Source of the DNA: Kitasatospora herbaricolor
Lineage (GTDB): Bacteria; Actinomycetota; Actinomycetes; Streptomycetales; Streptomycetaceae
Assembly: GCF_030813695.1 (NCBI RefSeq)
Contig: NZ_JAUSVA010000002.1
Location: 6,967,501 to 7,031,500, forward strand
Direction of reading: 5' to 3'
DNA: 64,000 nucleotides
Shown here: piece after piece, positions 1 to 7,881 of the stretch
Layout of the letters: each line of letters opens with the position of its first letter
Numbering within the stretch: position 1 is the first letter of the stretch
Program-made: the position numbers and the translations under genes
The notes under the pieces: generated by a model
Database searches by the model: none
What the model was told of the DNA's origin: nothing
The model's input: only the letters and a program-made list of their open reading frames with translations

Positions 1-1
1 C

Positions 2-385
2 GCGATGTCGGTCACGGCCCGGCTCTACATCCCCGGCGCGCTCAACCGCAGCCTGTCCGAGTACGGCGCGCTGGGACCGGTCTTCACCCTGCTGTCCTGG
101 CTGATCGCGCTGTGCGCCGCCGTGACGGGGTGCATCACGGTCGGTGCGGTACTGGCCCAGGAGCCCTTCCTGGCCCGGCTGCTCGGGACGCCGCCGGCGA
201 CCGCCGGGCCTGCCCCCTTCGGTCGCCCGCCGGCTGCTCAGCCGGGGCCGGTCGCACCGGACGGCCCCGCCGGGCCGCCGCCCGGGCCGGATCCGGGCCC
301 GCCGCCACCGCCCCCGGCCCTCTCCCGTTCCGCGCCGCCGTACGCGCCGCCGCCGGCGCCGCAGGGCGGGGACTGCGGGCCTTGA
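2..385 (+). CDS. YihY/BrkB-type membrane protein, C-terminal part (gene enters from left edge)
   Basis: Only the last ~127 codons are present; the reading frame is open to the window edge, so the true start lies outside and the ATG at 5 is probably internal. The visible segment has a loop reading YGALGPVFTLLSWLIALC, one hydrophobic membrane span and a second hydrophobic stretch (VGAVLAQEPFLARLLG). This resembles the last transmembrane helix of the YihY/BrkB family. The rest (residues ~65-126) is a Pro/Gly/Ala-rich, disordered cytoplasmic tail. The function of the family is poorly defined. The tail is low complexity and could differ between close relatives. Confidence 0.6.
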   Translation, partial: AMSVTARLYIPGALNRSLSEYGALGPVFTLLSWLIALCAAVTGCITVGAVLAQEPFLARLLGTPPATAGPAPFGRPPAAQPGPVAPDGPAGPPPGPDPGPPPPPPALSRSAPPYAPPPAPQGGDCGP

Positions 386-406
386 TCGGGCGCACCCCGC
401 CGGCCC

Positions 407-1843
407 TCACTTCTCCCGGAGCAGCGGTTCGGCCCGGGCCAGGGTGTCGGCCAGCCGGGCGACGGCGGCCTCGTCCCGCTCCACCGGCTCGTACAGCGGG
501 CCGTCGGCCGTCCGCCAGCGGCGGGCCACCTCTTCCGGGCGCTCGCCGGTGAGCAGCGCGGCGGCCTGGGCGGCCGCGCCGAGGGCGACCAGTTCGCGTC
601 CGGCGGGCACCTGGACGGCCCGTCCGGTGAGCCGGCGTACGGTGTCGCGCCAGGCCTGGCCCTGGGCGCCGCCGCCGATCAGCAGGATCGGCGCGTCCGG
701 GTCGGCGGGCCCGCCGCCGGCCCGCAGGACGTCGTCCAGGGCGGTGAGCAGGCTGTGGGCGGCGCCGTCGTAGGCGGCCTGGAGGATCTGCCCGGCGGTG
801 GTGTCGTGCCGCAGCCCGTGCAGCAGTCCGGTGGCCTCGGGCAGGTTGGGGGTGCGCTCGCCGTCCAGGAAGGGCAGGACGACGACGCTGCCGCCGGGCT
901 CCACCGCGCCGCGGTCGCGGCCGAGCAGGGCGGCGATCCGGTCCACCGCCTGGGTGCAGTTGAGGGTGCAGGCGAGCGGGAGCCAGCCGTCGGTGGCGTG
1001 CGCGAAGCCCGCCACGGTGCCGGTCGGGTCGGCGGGGCGGCCGCGGGTGGCGGCGTAGACCGTCCCGGAGGTGCCGAGGCTGAGCACCGGGCGGCCGGCG
1101 GCGGGTCCGGCGCCGAGGCCGAGGCCGAGGGCGGCGGCCATGTTGTCGCCGGTGCCGATCGCGACCCGGGTGCCGGGTGCCAGCGGGCCGTCGGCCCTGG
1201 CGGTGCCGGCCGGCCGGCCCGGGGGCAGGACGGCGGGCAGCAGGGCGGGGTCGAGGCCGACGGCGGCGAGGATCTCCTGGTCGTAGCCGTCGGCGGTCCA
1301 CCAGCCGGTGCCCGAGGCGTCGCCGCGGTCGGTGACGGCCTCGCCGGTGAGGCGTTCGGTGAGGTAGTCGTGCGGGAGCCGGACGGCGGCGGTGGCGCGG
1401 GCCGCGTCGGGTTCGTGGGCGGTGAGCCAGGCCCACTTGGCGACGGTGAAGGCGGCGGTCGGCACGCTGCCGGTCCGGCGGGCCCATTGCGTCGCGCCGA
1501 GCCGGGCCACCAGCTCGCGGGCCTCGGGCGCGGAGCGTACGTCGTTCCAGAGCATCGCCGGGCGGACGGGCCGGCCGGCCGCGTCCAGGGTGACCAGGCC
1601 GTGCTGCTGGCCGGCCACCGAGACGGCGGCCGCGGCGCCGGCGTGGCCGGTGCCGGCCAGGGCGGCGCGGAGGGCCTGCCACCACTGCTCGGGGTCGCTC
1701 TCGCGGGCGCCGCCCGTTCCGGTGACGGTGTGCGGGGCGCGGCCCTCGCCGAGGACGGCGCCGGTCTCGACGTCCACGGCGAGGGCCTTGGTGGCCTGGG
1801 TCGAGCTGTCCACGCCGATCACCACGCGGGCGGTTGCTGTCAT
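407..1843 (-). CDS. xylB: Xylulokinase
   Basis: FGGY-family sugar kinase of 478 aa, the usual length for XylB, which phosphorylates D-xylulose with ATP to xylulose 5-phosphate, the entry point to the pentose phosphate pathway. The N-terminal ATPase fold starts VVIGVDSSTQATKALAVD (residues ~8-25). The second domain shows the phosphate-binding VLSLGTSGTVY (~255) and the adenosine-motif-like LLIGGGAQGQAW (~390). The gene is divergent from xylA across a 360-bp region with palindromes, so both are probably controlled by the same sugar-responsive repressor. A glycerol/gluconate kinase is the main alternative, but pairing with xylA argues for xylulose. Confidence 0.93.
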   Translation of the reverse strand: MTATARVVIGVDSSTQATKALAVDVETGAVLGEGRAPHTVTGTGGARESDPEQWWQALRAALAGTGHAGAAAAVSVAGQQHGLVTLDAAGRPVRPAMLWNDVRSAPEARELVARLGATQWARRTGSVPTAAFTVAKWAWLTAHEPDAARATAAVRLPHDYLTERLTGEAVTDRGDASGTGWWTADGYDQEILAAVGLDPALLPAVLPPGRPAGTARADGPLAPGTRVAIGTGDNMAAALGLGLGAGPAAGRPVLSLGTSGTVYAATRGRPADPTGTVAGFAHATDGWLPLACTLNCTQAVDRIAALLGRDRGAVEPGGSVVVLPFLDGERTPNLPEATGLLHGLRHDTTAGQILQAAYDGAAHSLLTALDDVLRAGGGPADPDAPILLIGGGAQGQAWRDTVRRLTGRAVQVPAGRELVALGAAAQAAALLTGERPEEVARRWRTADGPLYEPVERDEAAVARLADTLARAEPLLREK

Positions 1844-1965
1844 GGCTGCTGCGTCCTTCGCTTGTTGCGGTGGGTGGTGGGCCGCGCACGGCGGCGGGCG
1901 TGCCGGGTGGGGGCCGGGAGGTGCGGGGGCCGGGCGGGCGGGATCCGGTCGGGCGGCGGGCTTTC

Positions 1966-1981
1966 GCGGAACCGCTTCCGC
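1966..1981. promoter_or_regulatory. Candidate LacI-type operator between xylB and xylA
   Basis: Perfect inverted repeat GCGGAA-CCGC-TTCCGC. Its core GAACCGCTTC fits the GAANCGNTTC pattern of the LacI-type sites found near 18.6 and 18.8 kb. It lies directly downstream of a good xylB-directed -10 (TAGTAT on the minus strand, 1982-1987), so a bound repressor would cover the xylB start point. The regulator is inferred, not shown. Confidence 0.5.
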
Positions 1982-2032
1982 ATACTAGTTTGTTTTTTGC
2001 CATTGCAAATAGGCCCGGCAGCGATTTACCGT
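1982..2032. promoter_or_regulatory. Divergent xylB/xylA promoter region
   Basis: The self-complementary hexamer TTGCAA (2003-2008) can serve as a -35 in both directions. For xylA it pairs with TACCGT (2027-2032) over an 18-bp spacer. For xylB it pairs with TAGTAT (1982-1987, minus) over a short 15-bp spacer. A second palindrome, TTTGC-CATT-GCAAA (1996-2009), covers the shared -35. This 50-bp patch is much more AT-rich than its surroundings. The rest of the 360-bp gap (1844-1965, 2033-2203) is GC- or C-rich leader sequence with no other structure that I see. Confidence 0.5.
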
Positions 2033-2203
2033 CGGACAGGCCCGTCCGTCCGAAGCTCGCACGGGCCCGCCCCCGCATCGCCGCCGACACCCCGCACCAC
2101 CCCCACCCCGTACCACCCCCACCACCGCTGTACCCCCACCACCGCCGCACCCGCCCCGTCGCGGGCGCGGCGACCCTCCGCCAGAGCCGCCAGGAGTCCG
2201 CTG

Positions 2204-3397
2204 ATGAGCACCGACCGCACCGCCCCCGCCGCCCTCACCCCCACCCCCGAGGACCGCTTCACCTTCGGCCTCTGGACGGTCGGCTGGCAGGGCCGCGACC
2301 CGTTCGGCGACGCCACCCGCCCGGCCCTCGACCCGGTCACCTCGGTCGAGCGGCTGGCCGCGCTCGGCGCCTACGGCGTGACCTTCCACGACGACGACCT
2401 GATCCCCTTCGGCTCCACCGACGCCGAGCGCGAGGCCCACGTCAAGCGGTTCCGCCAGGCCCTGGACACGGCCGGCCTCAAGGTCCCGATGGCCACCACC
2501 AACCTGTTCACCCACCCGGTCTTCAAGGACGGCGCCTTCACCGCCAACGACCGCGACGTCCGCCGCTACGCGCTGCGCAAGACCATCCGCAACATCGACC
2601 TCGCCGCCGAGCTGGGCGCCGAGGTATACGTCGCCTGGGGCGGACGCGAGGGCTCCGAGTCCGGTGCGGCCAAGGACGTCCGGGTGGCGCTGGACCGGAT
2701 GAAGGAGGCCTTCGACCTGCTCGGCGACTACGTCCTGGAGCAGGGCTACGACCTGCGGTTCGCGATCGAGCCCAAGCCCAACGAGCCCCGCGGCGACATC
2801 CTGCTGCCCACCATCGGCCACGCCCTGGCGTTCATCGACCGACTGGAGCACCCGGAGCTGGTCGGCGTGAACCCCGAGGTCGGCCACGAGCAGATGGCCG
2901 GGCTGAACTTCGCCCACGGCATCGCCCAGGCGCTGTGGTCCGGCAAGCTCTTCCACATCGACCTGAACGGGCAGTCCGGCATCAAGTACGACCAGGACCT
3001 CCGGTTCGGCGCGGGCGACCTGCGGCAGGCCTTCTGGCTGGTCGACCTGCTCGAATCGGCCGGCTACACCGGCCCCCGCCACTTCGACTTCAAGCCGCCG
3101 CGCACCGAGGACTTCGACGGCGTCTGGGCCTCGGCCGCCGGCTGCATGGCCAACTACCTGATGCTCAAGGAGCGCGCCGCCGCCTTCCGCGCCGACCCCG
3201 AGGTGCAGCAGGCGCTCCGGGCCTCGCGGCTGGACGGGCTCGCGCTGCCCACCGTGGCCGAGGGTGAGGGCCTGGCGGGCCTGCTGGCCGACCGCACCGC
3301 CTTCGAGGACTTCGACGTGGAGGCCGCCGCCGTGCGCGGGATGGCCTTCGAGCAGCTCGACCAGCTCGCCATGGAGCACCTGCTCGGCGCGCGCTGA
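2204..3397 (+). CDS. xylA: Xylose isomerase
   Basis: Converts D-xylose to D-xylulose (also D-glucose to D-fructose) with divalent metals, in the cytoplasm. The 397-aa product shows the actinomycete class I signature: FGLWTVGWQGRDPFG near residue 20, the catalytic histidine in VTFHDDDLIPFG (~60), the metal-ligand stretch AIEPKPNEPRGD (~190), NPEVGHEQMAGLNF (~225) and HIDLNGQ. The ATG at 2204 follows a GGAG about 7 nt upstream and gives the normal family length; the longer upstream extension in this frame is not needed. It is divergent from xylB. A GC-rich hairpin after the stop (3418-3452) may end transcription. Confidence 0.96.
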   Translation: MSTDRTAPAALTPTPEDRFTFGLWTVGWQGRDPFGDATRPALDPVTSVERLAALGAYGVTFHDDDLIPFGSTDAEREAHVKRFRQALDTAGLKVPMATTNLFTHPVFKDGAFTANDRDVRRYALRKTIRNIDLAAELGAEVYVAWGGREGSESGAAKDVRVALDRMKEAFDLLGDYVLEQGYDLRFAIEPKPNEPRGDILLPTIGHALAFIDRLEHPELVGVNPEVGHEQMAGLNFAHGIAQALWSGKLFHIDLNGQSGIKYDQDLRFGAGDLRQAFWLVDLLESAGYTGPRHFDFKPPRTEDFDGVWASAAGCMANYLMLKERAAAFRADPEVQQALRASRLDGLALPTVAEGEGLAGLLADRTAFEDFDVEAAAVRGMAFEQLDQLAMEHLLGAR

Positions 3398-3417
3398 GCC
3401 GTCGTGGTGCGACCCGA

Positions 3418-3452
3418 CCGCCCGGCGGAGGCCTCAGACCTCGGCCGGGCGG
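3418..3452. terminator. Bidirectional hairpin between xylA and the NUDIX gene
   Basis: Arms CCGCCCGGC (3418-3426) and GCCGGGCGG (3444-3452) are perfect complements, and an inner GAGG/CCTC pair extends the stem. It overlaps the end of the convergent NUDIX gene. There is no T-tract, which is common for GC-rich actinomycete terminators. Confidence 0.45.
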
Positions 3453-4105
3453 CGGCGGAACGGCCCGTCCAGGGCGGCCCACTGGAGCAGCATGATGGTC
3501 TTGGCGTCGGCGACCGCACCGCTCCGGACCATCGCCAGGGCCTCCTCGAAGGGCAGCTCCAGCACGGTGATGTCCTCGCCCTCCGCGGCGATCCCGCCGC
3601 CCTCGTCGGTCGCGGTCGCCCGGCTGTAGGGGGCGGCGAAGAAGTGCAGCCGCTCGGTGACCGAGCCGGGGCTCATCCAGGCCGCGAAGACGCGCTCCGG
3701 CGTGCCCACCGTGTGTCCGGTCTCCTCGGCGGCCTCCCGGCGGACGGCCTCCTCGGGGCTGTCGCCGTCCAGCAGTCCGGCGGCCGTCTCCACCAGCATC
3801 CCGTCCGGGTGCCCGTTCACGTAGGCGGGGAGCCGGAACTGGCGGGTCAGCAGGACGGTCCGCCGCCCGGCGTCGTACAGCAGCACGGTCGCGCCGTCGC
3901 CCCGGTCGTACGTCTCGCGCTGCTCCCGGCTCCAGTGGCCGTCGCGGTGGCGGTACGCGAAGGTGGTCTTCCGCAGCACGTACCAGTCGCAGGAGAGCAG
4001 CTCCACCTGCTCGATCCGCACGCCGGGGTTGCCGGTCAGCTCGCGGCCGTGCCGGTCCAGGCCGGTGCGGCCGCGCCGGTCGGGGGTGTCGATCCCGGCC
4101 GTCAT
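3434..4105 (-). CDS. NUDIX hydrolase, NudK/GDP-mannose pyrophosphatase-like
   Basis: 223 aa. The Nudix box is complete: GLLDGDSPEEAVRREAAEETG at about residues 110-130 (GX5EX7REUXEEXGU), so it should hydrolyse a nucleoside diphosphate linked to another group. The N-terminal part (VELLSCDWYVLRKTTFAYRHRDG) and the YDRGDGATVLLYD stretch are typical of the NudK/ADP-sugar pyrophosphatase branch that acts on GDP-mannose or ADP-ribose-like substrates. Its ATG overlaps the stop of the upstream DUF4406 gene by 4 nt (ATGA), so the two are translationally coupled in a DeoR-DUF4406-NUDIX operon. The true substrate cannot be read from sequence. Confidence 0.85.
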   Translation of the reverse strand: MTAGIDTPDRRGRTGLDRHGRELTGNPGVRIEQVELLSCDWYVLRKTTFAYRHRDGHWSREQRETYDRGDGATVLLYDAGRRTVLLTRQFRLPAYVNGHPDGMLVETAAGLLDGDSPEEAVRREAAEETGHTVGTPERVFAAWMSPGSVTERLHFFAAPYSRATATDEGGGIAAEGEDITVLELPFEEALAMVRSGAVADAKTIMLLQWAALDGPFRRRPAEV

Positions 4106-4479
4106 CGCGCGGCCGGGAGCTCGTGGACGGCGGTGTAGACGTCCGCCCCCTGCGCGCGGGCCTGCGCGACCATCCGGTCGGCGCCCTCGGACGGGCCGCC
4201 GATCCGCAGGACGGCGTCGCAGCGGGCCAGCAGCCGCTCCGCGACCGGATGGAAGATCTCCTCGAACAGCGGGTCGCCGGGGCCGGCGCTGCCGGCCGTC
4301 TCCAGCAGGGGCAGGGCGAGGGCCTCGCCGGTGACCGGCAGGTGCCCGGCCCGGAAGAGCGCGAGCGCGGTCTCGTTCATCGCCCGGACGTTGGCGTCCA
4401 GCTTGGCGGGATCGTCGCCGGTGCCCGAACGGTACGGGCCGGCGACCAGGATCATCAGCGGGCGTGGTGCGGTGGTCAT
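4102..4479 (-). CDS. DUF4406-type small protein (nucleoside deoxyribosyltransferase-like fold)
   Basis: 125 aa starting at the ATG preceded by GAGGAG; a longer open frame upstream has no comparable start. The sequence begins LMILVAGPYRSGTGDDPAKLDANVRAMN and ends with RCDAVLRIGGPSEGADRMVAQARAQG. This is the layout of DUF4406/nucleoside 2-deoxyribosyltransferase-like proteins (a GPY/R motif and a D-x-GG-S-x-GAD segment), a Rossmann-like nucleotide-binding fold. The family is generally uncharacterised. It sits between a DeoR regulator and a NUDIX hydrolase with ATGA coupling to the latter, which suggests nucleotide or nucleotide-sugar turnover; this is inference. Confidence 0.7.
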   Translation of the reverse strand: MTTAPRPLMILVAGPYRSGTGDDPAKLDANVRAMNETALALFRAGHLPVTGEALALPLLETAGSAGPGDPLFEEIFHPVAERLLARCDAVLRIGGPSEGADRMVAQARAQGADVYTAVHELPAAR

Positions 4480-4538
4480 GCCAGGTTCTCCTCGGGGGCG
4501 AAGCGGGGCGGGGCGGGCGGGCGCGGACGCGCCGGAGG

Positions 4539-5324
4539 TCAGGCCAGGACGGTGTGCACGCCGGCCTCGCGCAGCGCCGCCAGCGTCTGCGGGCCGTTCG
4601 GATGGGTGGCGGCGTCCTTGGCCGCCGTGTCGGTGACGAAGGTGTCCACCGCGTCCAGCCCGGCGACCTGGCTGAACGCCCGGACCCCGAGCTTGGTGGC
4701 GTCCGCGACCGCGATCGTCCTGGTCGCCTGGGCGAGGGCCGTCTGCTTCACCGCCGCGTCGTCCAGCGAGAACTCCGACCACCCGTACTCGGCGTGCACG
4801 CCGCCGATGGACAGCACGTAGCAGTCGAAGGCCAGCGACTCCAGGGTGCGCAGCGCCAGCGGCCCGACGAAGGACCGCTCCCCGGGCCGGGAGCGGCCGC
4901 CGACCACCAGCAGCTCGATCCCCGGCCGGTCCGCCAGGCCCACGGCAGCTTGCAGGCTGAGCGCCGCCACGGTCAGCGGCGCCCGGTCGACGAGGTGCCG
5001 TGCGACGTGCACCGTCGTGCTGCCCGCGTCCAGCAGGACCCGGGAGCCCGGCTCGATCATCGCGGCCACGGCGGCCCCCAGCCGGTCCTTGGTCGCGGCC
5101 TGCCACGGCTCGCGGGCGACGAATCCGGCGCCTTCCTCCCGCGAGCGGGTGGCGACGGCGCCGCCGTGCACCCGCTGGACCAGTCCCTGTCCTTCCAGCG
5201 CGTCCAAGTCCCGGCGGACGGTCATTTCGGAGACCCCGAGGCGCTGCGAGAGCTCCGAGACGGACACCCGTTCGGAGTTCTGCACCAGGCGCAGGGTCAG
5301 GTCCAGCCTGTTGGCTACGGTCAT
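4539..5324 (-). CDS. DeoR-family transcriptional regulator
   Basis: 261 aa. The N-terminal DeoR helix-turn-helix is clear (VSVSELSQRLGVSEMTVRRDLDAL, residues ~20-43), followed by the family GLVQRVHGGA motif and a C-terminal sugar-phosphate-sensing domain with VLLDAGSTTVHVARHL, LLVVGGRSRPGERSFVGP and the GWSEFSLDDAAVKQ stretch. Such proteins usually repress carbohydrate or nucleoside operons and respond to a phosphorylated intermediate. It is first in a minus-strand operon with the DUF4406 and NUDIX genes (59-nt gap, then ATGA overlap), so it probably controls its own operon. Confidence 0.9.
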   Translation of the reverse strand: MTVANRLDLTLRLVQNSERVSVSELSQRLGVSEMTVRRDLDALEGQGLVQRVHGGAVATRSREEGAGFVAREPWQAATKDRLGAAVAAMIEPGSRVLLDAGSTTVHVARHLVDRAPLTVAALSLQAAVGLADRPGIELLVVGGRSRPGERSFVGPLALRTLESLAFDCYVLSIGGVHAEYGWSEFSLDDAAVKQTALAQATRTIAVADATKLGVRAFSQVAGLDAVDTFVTDTAAKDAATHPNGPQTLAALREAGVHTVLA

Positions 5325-5342
5325 ACGTCATTTCTAACACGG

Positions 5343-5358
5343 GAATGTGCGAATGAAC
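5343..5358. promoter_or_regulatory. Direct repeat upstream of the DeoR gene
   Basis: Two adjacent 8-bp units, GAATGTGC and GAATGAAC, lie 18 nt upstream of the deoR start. DeoR proteins often bind direct repeats near their own promoter, so this is a candidate autoregulatory site. The rest of the 328-bp gap (5359-5616) is GC-rich and shows nothing else that I recognise. Confidence 0.3.
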
Positions 5359-5616
5359 ATCTCCATGTGCAAGGGGGCGGGCGCGGCCGGGTGCGAGAGC
5401 GGCGGGGGAGCCCCGGCGGGTCCGATCCGGACGCAGGGCGCCCGGCCACCCGGGCGGAACGCGTCGGCCTGCGCGGCGCCGGGCGGGAACAGCCCCAGGG
5501 CCTCCCGGGCGGCGGCGAGGCTTCCTGCGGGCGGCGGAAGGCCGCCGGGGTGCAGGCGGGGACGTCCCCGGCCGGCACCTGGGCCATATCCCCGTCAAGC
5601 CGCCTCCGACCAGCGG

Positions 5617-5652
5617 GAATTGAACCGAAAGGCCCTTTGCTATGGTGGGCCG
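5617..5652 (+). promoter_or_regulatory. Candidate leaderless promoter of the VOC gene
   Basis: TATGGT (5641-5646) ends 6 nt before the ATG, the geometry expected when transcription starts at the A of the start codon. Possible -35 hexamers are GAATTG (5617-5622, 18-bp spacer) or TTGAAC (5620-5625, 15-bp spacer). No ribosome binding site precedes the ATG, consistent with leaderless translation. Confidence 0.45.
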
Positions 5653-6087
5653 ATGTCAACGATCAGGCAGGTCCAGATCACCTTCGACTGCGCGGAGCCC
5701 GAGCGCGTCGCCCGCTTCTGGTGCGAGGTGCTGGGGTACGTCGTACCACCGCCGCCGAAGGGCTTCGCGAGCTGGGACGAGTACAACGGCTCGCTGCCGC
5801 CCGAGCAGCGGGGTGCGTGGGCCGTCGCCAAGGATCCCTCGGGCGAGGGCCCGCGGCTGTACTTCCAGCGCGTCCCCGAGGGCAAGGTCGCCAAGAACCG
5901 GGTGCACCTGGACGTGCGGGTCGGCACCGGACTCGTGGGTGAGGAGCGCCTGGCCACGCTGCAGGCCGAATGCGCCCGGCTGCTCGCGCTCGGGGCGGTG
6001 CACGTCCAGACCCTGATCGCCGACGAGGACAACGAGTCGTGCATCAGCATGCAGGACGTCGAGGGCAACGAGTTCTGCCTCGACTGA
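5653..6087 (+). CDS. VOC-superfamily (glyoxalase-like) protein
   Basis: 144 aa with the vicinal-oxygen-chelate pattern of the actinomycete 'VOC family protein' group: VQITFDCAEPERVARFWCEVLGY at the N terminus, a central RLYFQRVPEGKVAKNRVHLDVRV strand with a potential metal-ligand His, and C-terminal DVEGNEFCLD carrying the usual metal-ligand Glu. It is probably a small metal-dependent lyase, dioxygenase or ligand-binding protein; the substrate is unknown. The start follows a -10-like hexamer at leaderless distance. It stands alone between the DeoR operon and nadE. Confidence 0.8.
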   Translation: MSTIRQVQITFDCAEPERVARFWCEVLGYVVPPPPKGFASWDEYNGSLPPEQRGAWAVAKDPSGEGPRLYFQRVPEGKVAKNRVHLDVRVGTGLVGEERLATLQAECARLLALGAVHVQTLIADEDNESCISMQDVEGNEFCLD

Positions 6088-6180
6088 ACACCCCCGCGGG
6101 ACGGGCGGCCCGGCCGTGCCGCCCGGCTGACCTGGGCGTCCGTCCCGCCGGGCGGGCCGGCCGGGGCGTCGGACCGATCT

Positions 6181-6215
6181 TTCGCCGGTCCGATTCCGGC
6201 CGGTACAGTGGCCGG
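6181..6215 (+). promoter_or_regulatory. Candidate leaderless promoter of nadE
   Basis: TTCGCC (6181-6186), 17-bp spacer, TACAGT (6204-6209), then 6 nt to the nadE ATG. No Shine-Dalgarno sequence is present. Confidence 0.5.
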
Positions 6216-7058
6216 ATGGCGATCCAACGGGAGCAGATCCTCACCGAGCTCGGCGTGAAGCCGACCATCGTGCCCAAGGTCGAGATCCGGCAACGGGTCG
6301 ACTTCCTCAAGGCGTACCTGCGGGCGACCTCGACCAAGGGATTCGTCCTCGGGATCAGCGGGGGCCAGGACAGCTCGCTGACCGGCAAGTTGTGCCAGCT
6401 CGCCGCCGAGGAGCTGCGGGCCGAGGGGGTCGAGGCCACCTTCGTCGCCGTGCGGCTGCCCTACGGGGTCCAGGCCGACGAGCACGACGCGCAGATCGCG
6501 CTGGAGTTCATCCGGCCCGACCGCTCGGTCGCGGTGAACGTCAAGCCCAGCGCGGACGCGGTCTCCGCCGAGGCCGCGCTCGGCCTTCAGGAGCTGCTGG
6601 GCGGCGAGCCCGTGCTGCGGGACTTCGTGCGCGGCAACATCAAGGCCCGCGAGCGCATGGTGATCCAGTACGCGATCGCCGGTCAGCTGGGGATGCTCGT
6701 GGTGGGCACCGACCACGCGGCCGAGGCGGTGACCGGCTTCTTCACCAAGTACGGCGACGGCGGCGTCGACATCACCCCGCTGACCGGCCTCACCAAGCGG
6801 CAGGGCGCCGCCCTGCTGGCGGAGCTCGGTGCCCCGCCGAGCGTCTGGGAGAAGGTGCCGACCGCCGACCTGGAGGACGACCGGCCCGCGCTGCCGGACG
6901 AGGTGGCGCTCGGCCTGAAGTACAGCCAGATCGACGACTACCTGGAGGGCGCCGAGGTCGCCCCCGAGGTGGCGCAGAAGCTGGAGTCCATCTACTTCGC
7001 CACCCGGCACAAGCGGGCCGTCCCGGTCACGCCGCTCGACGACTGGTGGCAGGCCTGA
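6216..7058 (+). CDS. nadE: NAD+ synthetase (ammonia-dependent)
   Basis: 280 aa, the length of single-domain, ammonia-using NadE, which adenylates deamido-NAD+ and amidates it to NAD+ in the last step of NAD biosynthesis. The ATP-pyrophosphatase P-loop reads LGISGGQDSSLTGKL (residues ~47-61). Other family segments are RLPYGVQADEHDAQIAL, NIKARERMVIQYAIA and VVGTDHAAEAVTGFFTKYGDGGVDITPLTGLTKRQ. There is no N-terminal nitrilase-type glutaminase domain. The ATG at 6216 gives the standard N terminus and sits at leaderless distance from a -10 hexamer. A strong hairpin (7071-7117) follows. Confidence 0.97.
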   Translation: MAIQREQILTELGVKPTIVPKVEIRQRVDFLKAYLRATSTKGFVLGISGGQDSSLTGKLCQLAAEELRAEGVEATFVAVRLPYGVQADEHDAQIALEFIRPDRSVAVNVKPSADAVSAEAALGLQELLGGEPVLRDFVRGNIKARERMVIQYAIAGQLGMLVVGTDHAAEAVTGFFTKYGDGGVDITPLTGLTKRQGAALLAELGAPPSVWEKVPTADLEDDRPALPDEVALGLKYSQIDDYLEGAEVAPEVAQKLESIYFATRHKRAVPVTPLDDWWQA

Positions 7059-7070
7059 CCGTACGTCGAC

Positions 7071-7117
7071 CGCCCCGGATCCGCCGAAGCCGCTGAGCGG
7101 CGGGCGGATCCGGGGCG
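7071..7117. terminator. Bidirectional terminator hairpin between nadE and the F420/NADP oxidoreductase gene
   Basis: A perfect 15-bp stem: CGCCCCGGATCCGCC (7071-7085) pairs with 7103-7117. The 17-nt loop contains a nested GCCGC/GCGGC hairpin. The element lies between two convergent genes and has no T-tract. Confidence 0.6.
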
Positions 7118-7147
7118 GGTCACGTCGGGCCGTCGCCCGTCGGTGTC

Positions 7148-7786
7148 TCACCGGGCCACGGACAGGCCGAACGGCACGGGCCCGAGCGCACGGACGAGGC
7201 CGCCGACCATCAGGACGAAGGCCTCGGGTGCCCGGGCGCTCTCCACGCCCCCGAGGTCGATGATCCAGTCCGCCGGCCAGCCCAGCTCGCCGAGCAGCTC
7301 GCCGACGGCCTTCTTCGCCTCGGCGTCGTCGCCGGACAGGAACGCGGTGGGCGGTGTGGCCAGCCCGGTGGGATCGGCCATGACCGACTCGTGCACGGTG
7401 TTGAGGGTCTTGACCACCCGGACGTCCGGCAGCACCCGCTGGATCTCCTCGGCGAGGCTGCCGCCCGGGTACCGGAGCCCGGACGCGAAGCCGCCGGCGT
7501 CGGACTCGGTGGCGTTGGCGACGTCGACCAGCACCTTGCCGGCCAACGGGGCCGCCAGCCCGCCGAGCACCTCCACCGAGACCGGCCCCGGCAGGGCGTT
7601 GACCACCAGGGCGGCGGATTCCGCCGCCTCCGCCAGGCCGGTCAGGCGCACCCCGGAGCCGGCCCAGCGCCCGGCCGCCCGTCGCGGGTCGCGGGACCCC
7701 ACGACGACCTGGTGCCCGCCGTCCCGCAGTCTGCCGGCGAGGGTCCGGGCCCCGGTGCCGGATCCGAGGACGGCGATGGTCGTCAT
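7148..7786 (-). CDS. NADPH-dependent F420 reductase-type Rossmann oxidoreductase
   Basis: 212 aa. It begins TIAVLGSGTGARTLAGRLRDGGHQVVVGSRD, the GxGxxG dinucleotide fold with the [G]SRD end of strand 2 expected for NADP binding. It continues with ALVVNALPGP, VLVDVANATESD and VVKTLNTVHESVMADP, all typical of the F420-dependent NADP reductase/'NADPH-dependent F420 reductase' family (also called NAD(P)-binding domain proteins). The ATG is preceded by GGGAG. It is divergent from a HxlR regulator with a palindrome in between, so it is probably the regulator's target. The real cofactor pair is uncertain. Confidence 0.85.
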   Translation of the reverse strand: MTTIAVLGSGTGARTLAGRLRDGGHQVVVGSRDPRRAAGRWAGSGVRLTGLAEAAESAALVVNALPGPVSVEVLGGLAAPLAGKVLVDVANATESDAGGFASGLRYPGGSLAEEIQRVLPDVRVVKTLNTVHESVMADPTGLATPPTAFLSGDDAEAKKAVGELLGELGWPADWIIDLGGVESARAPEAFVLMVGGLVRALGPVPFGLSVAR

Positions 7787-7881
7787 GGCGTGTTCTCCCC
7801 TTGGTCGTGCCGGGCCCGGTGCACCCGGACCGGGTTCGTCCCGGACGACGTTAGGCGGCGCTACGGTTGTCGGGGAGTAGG

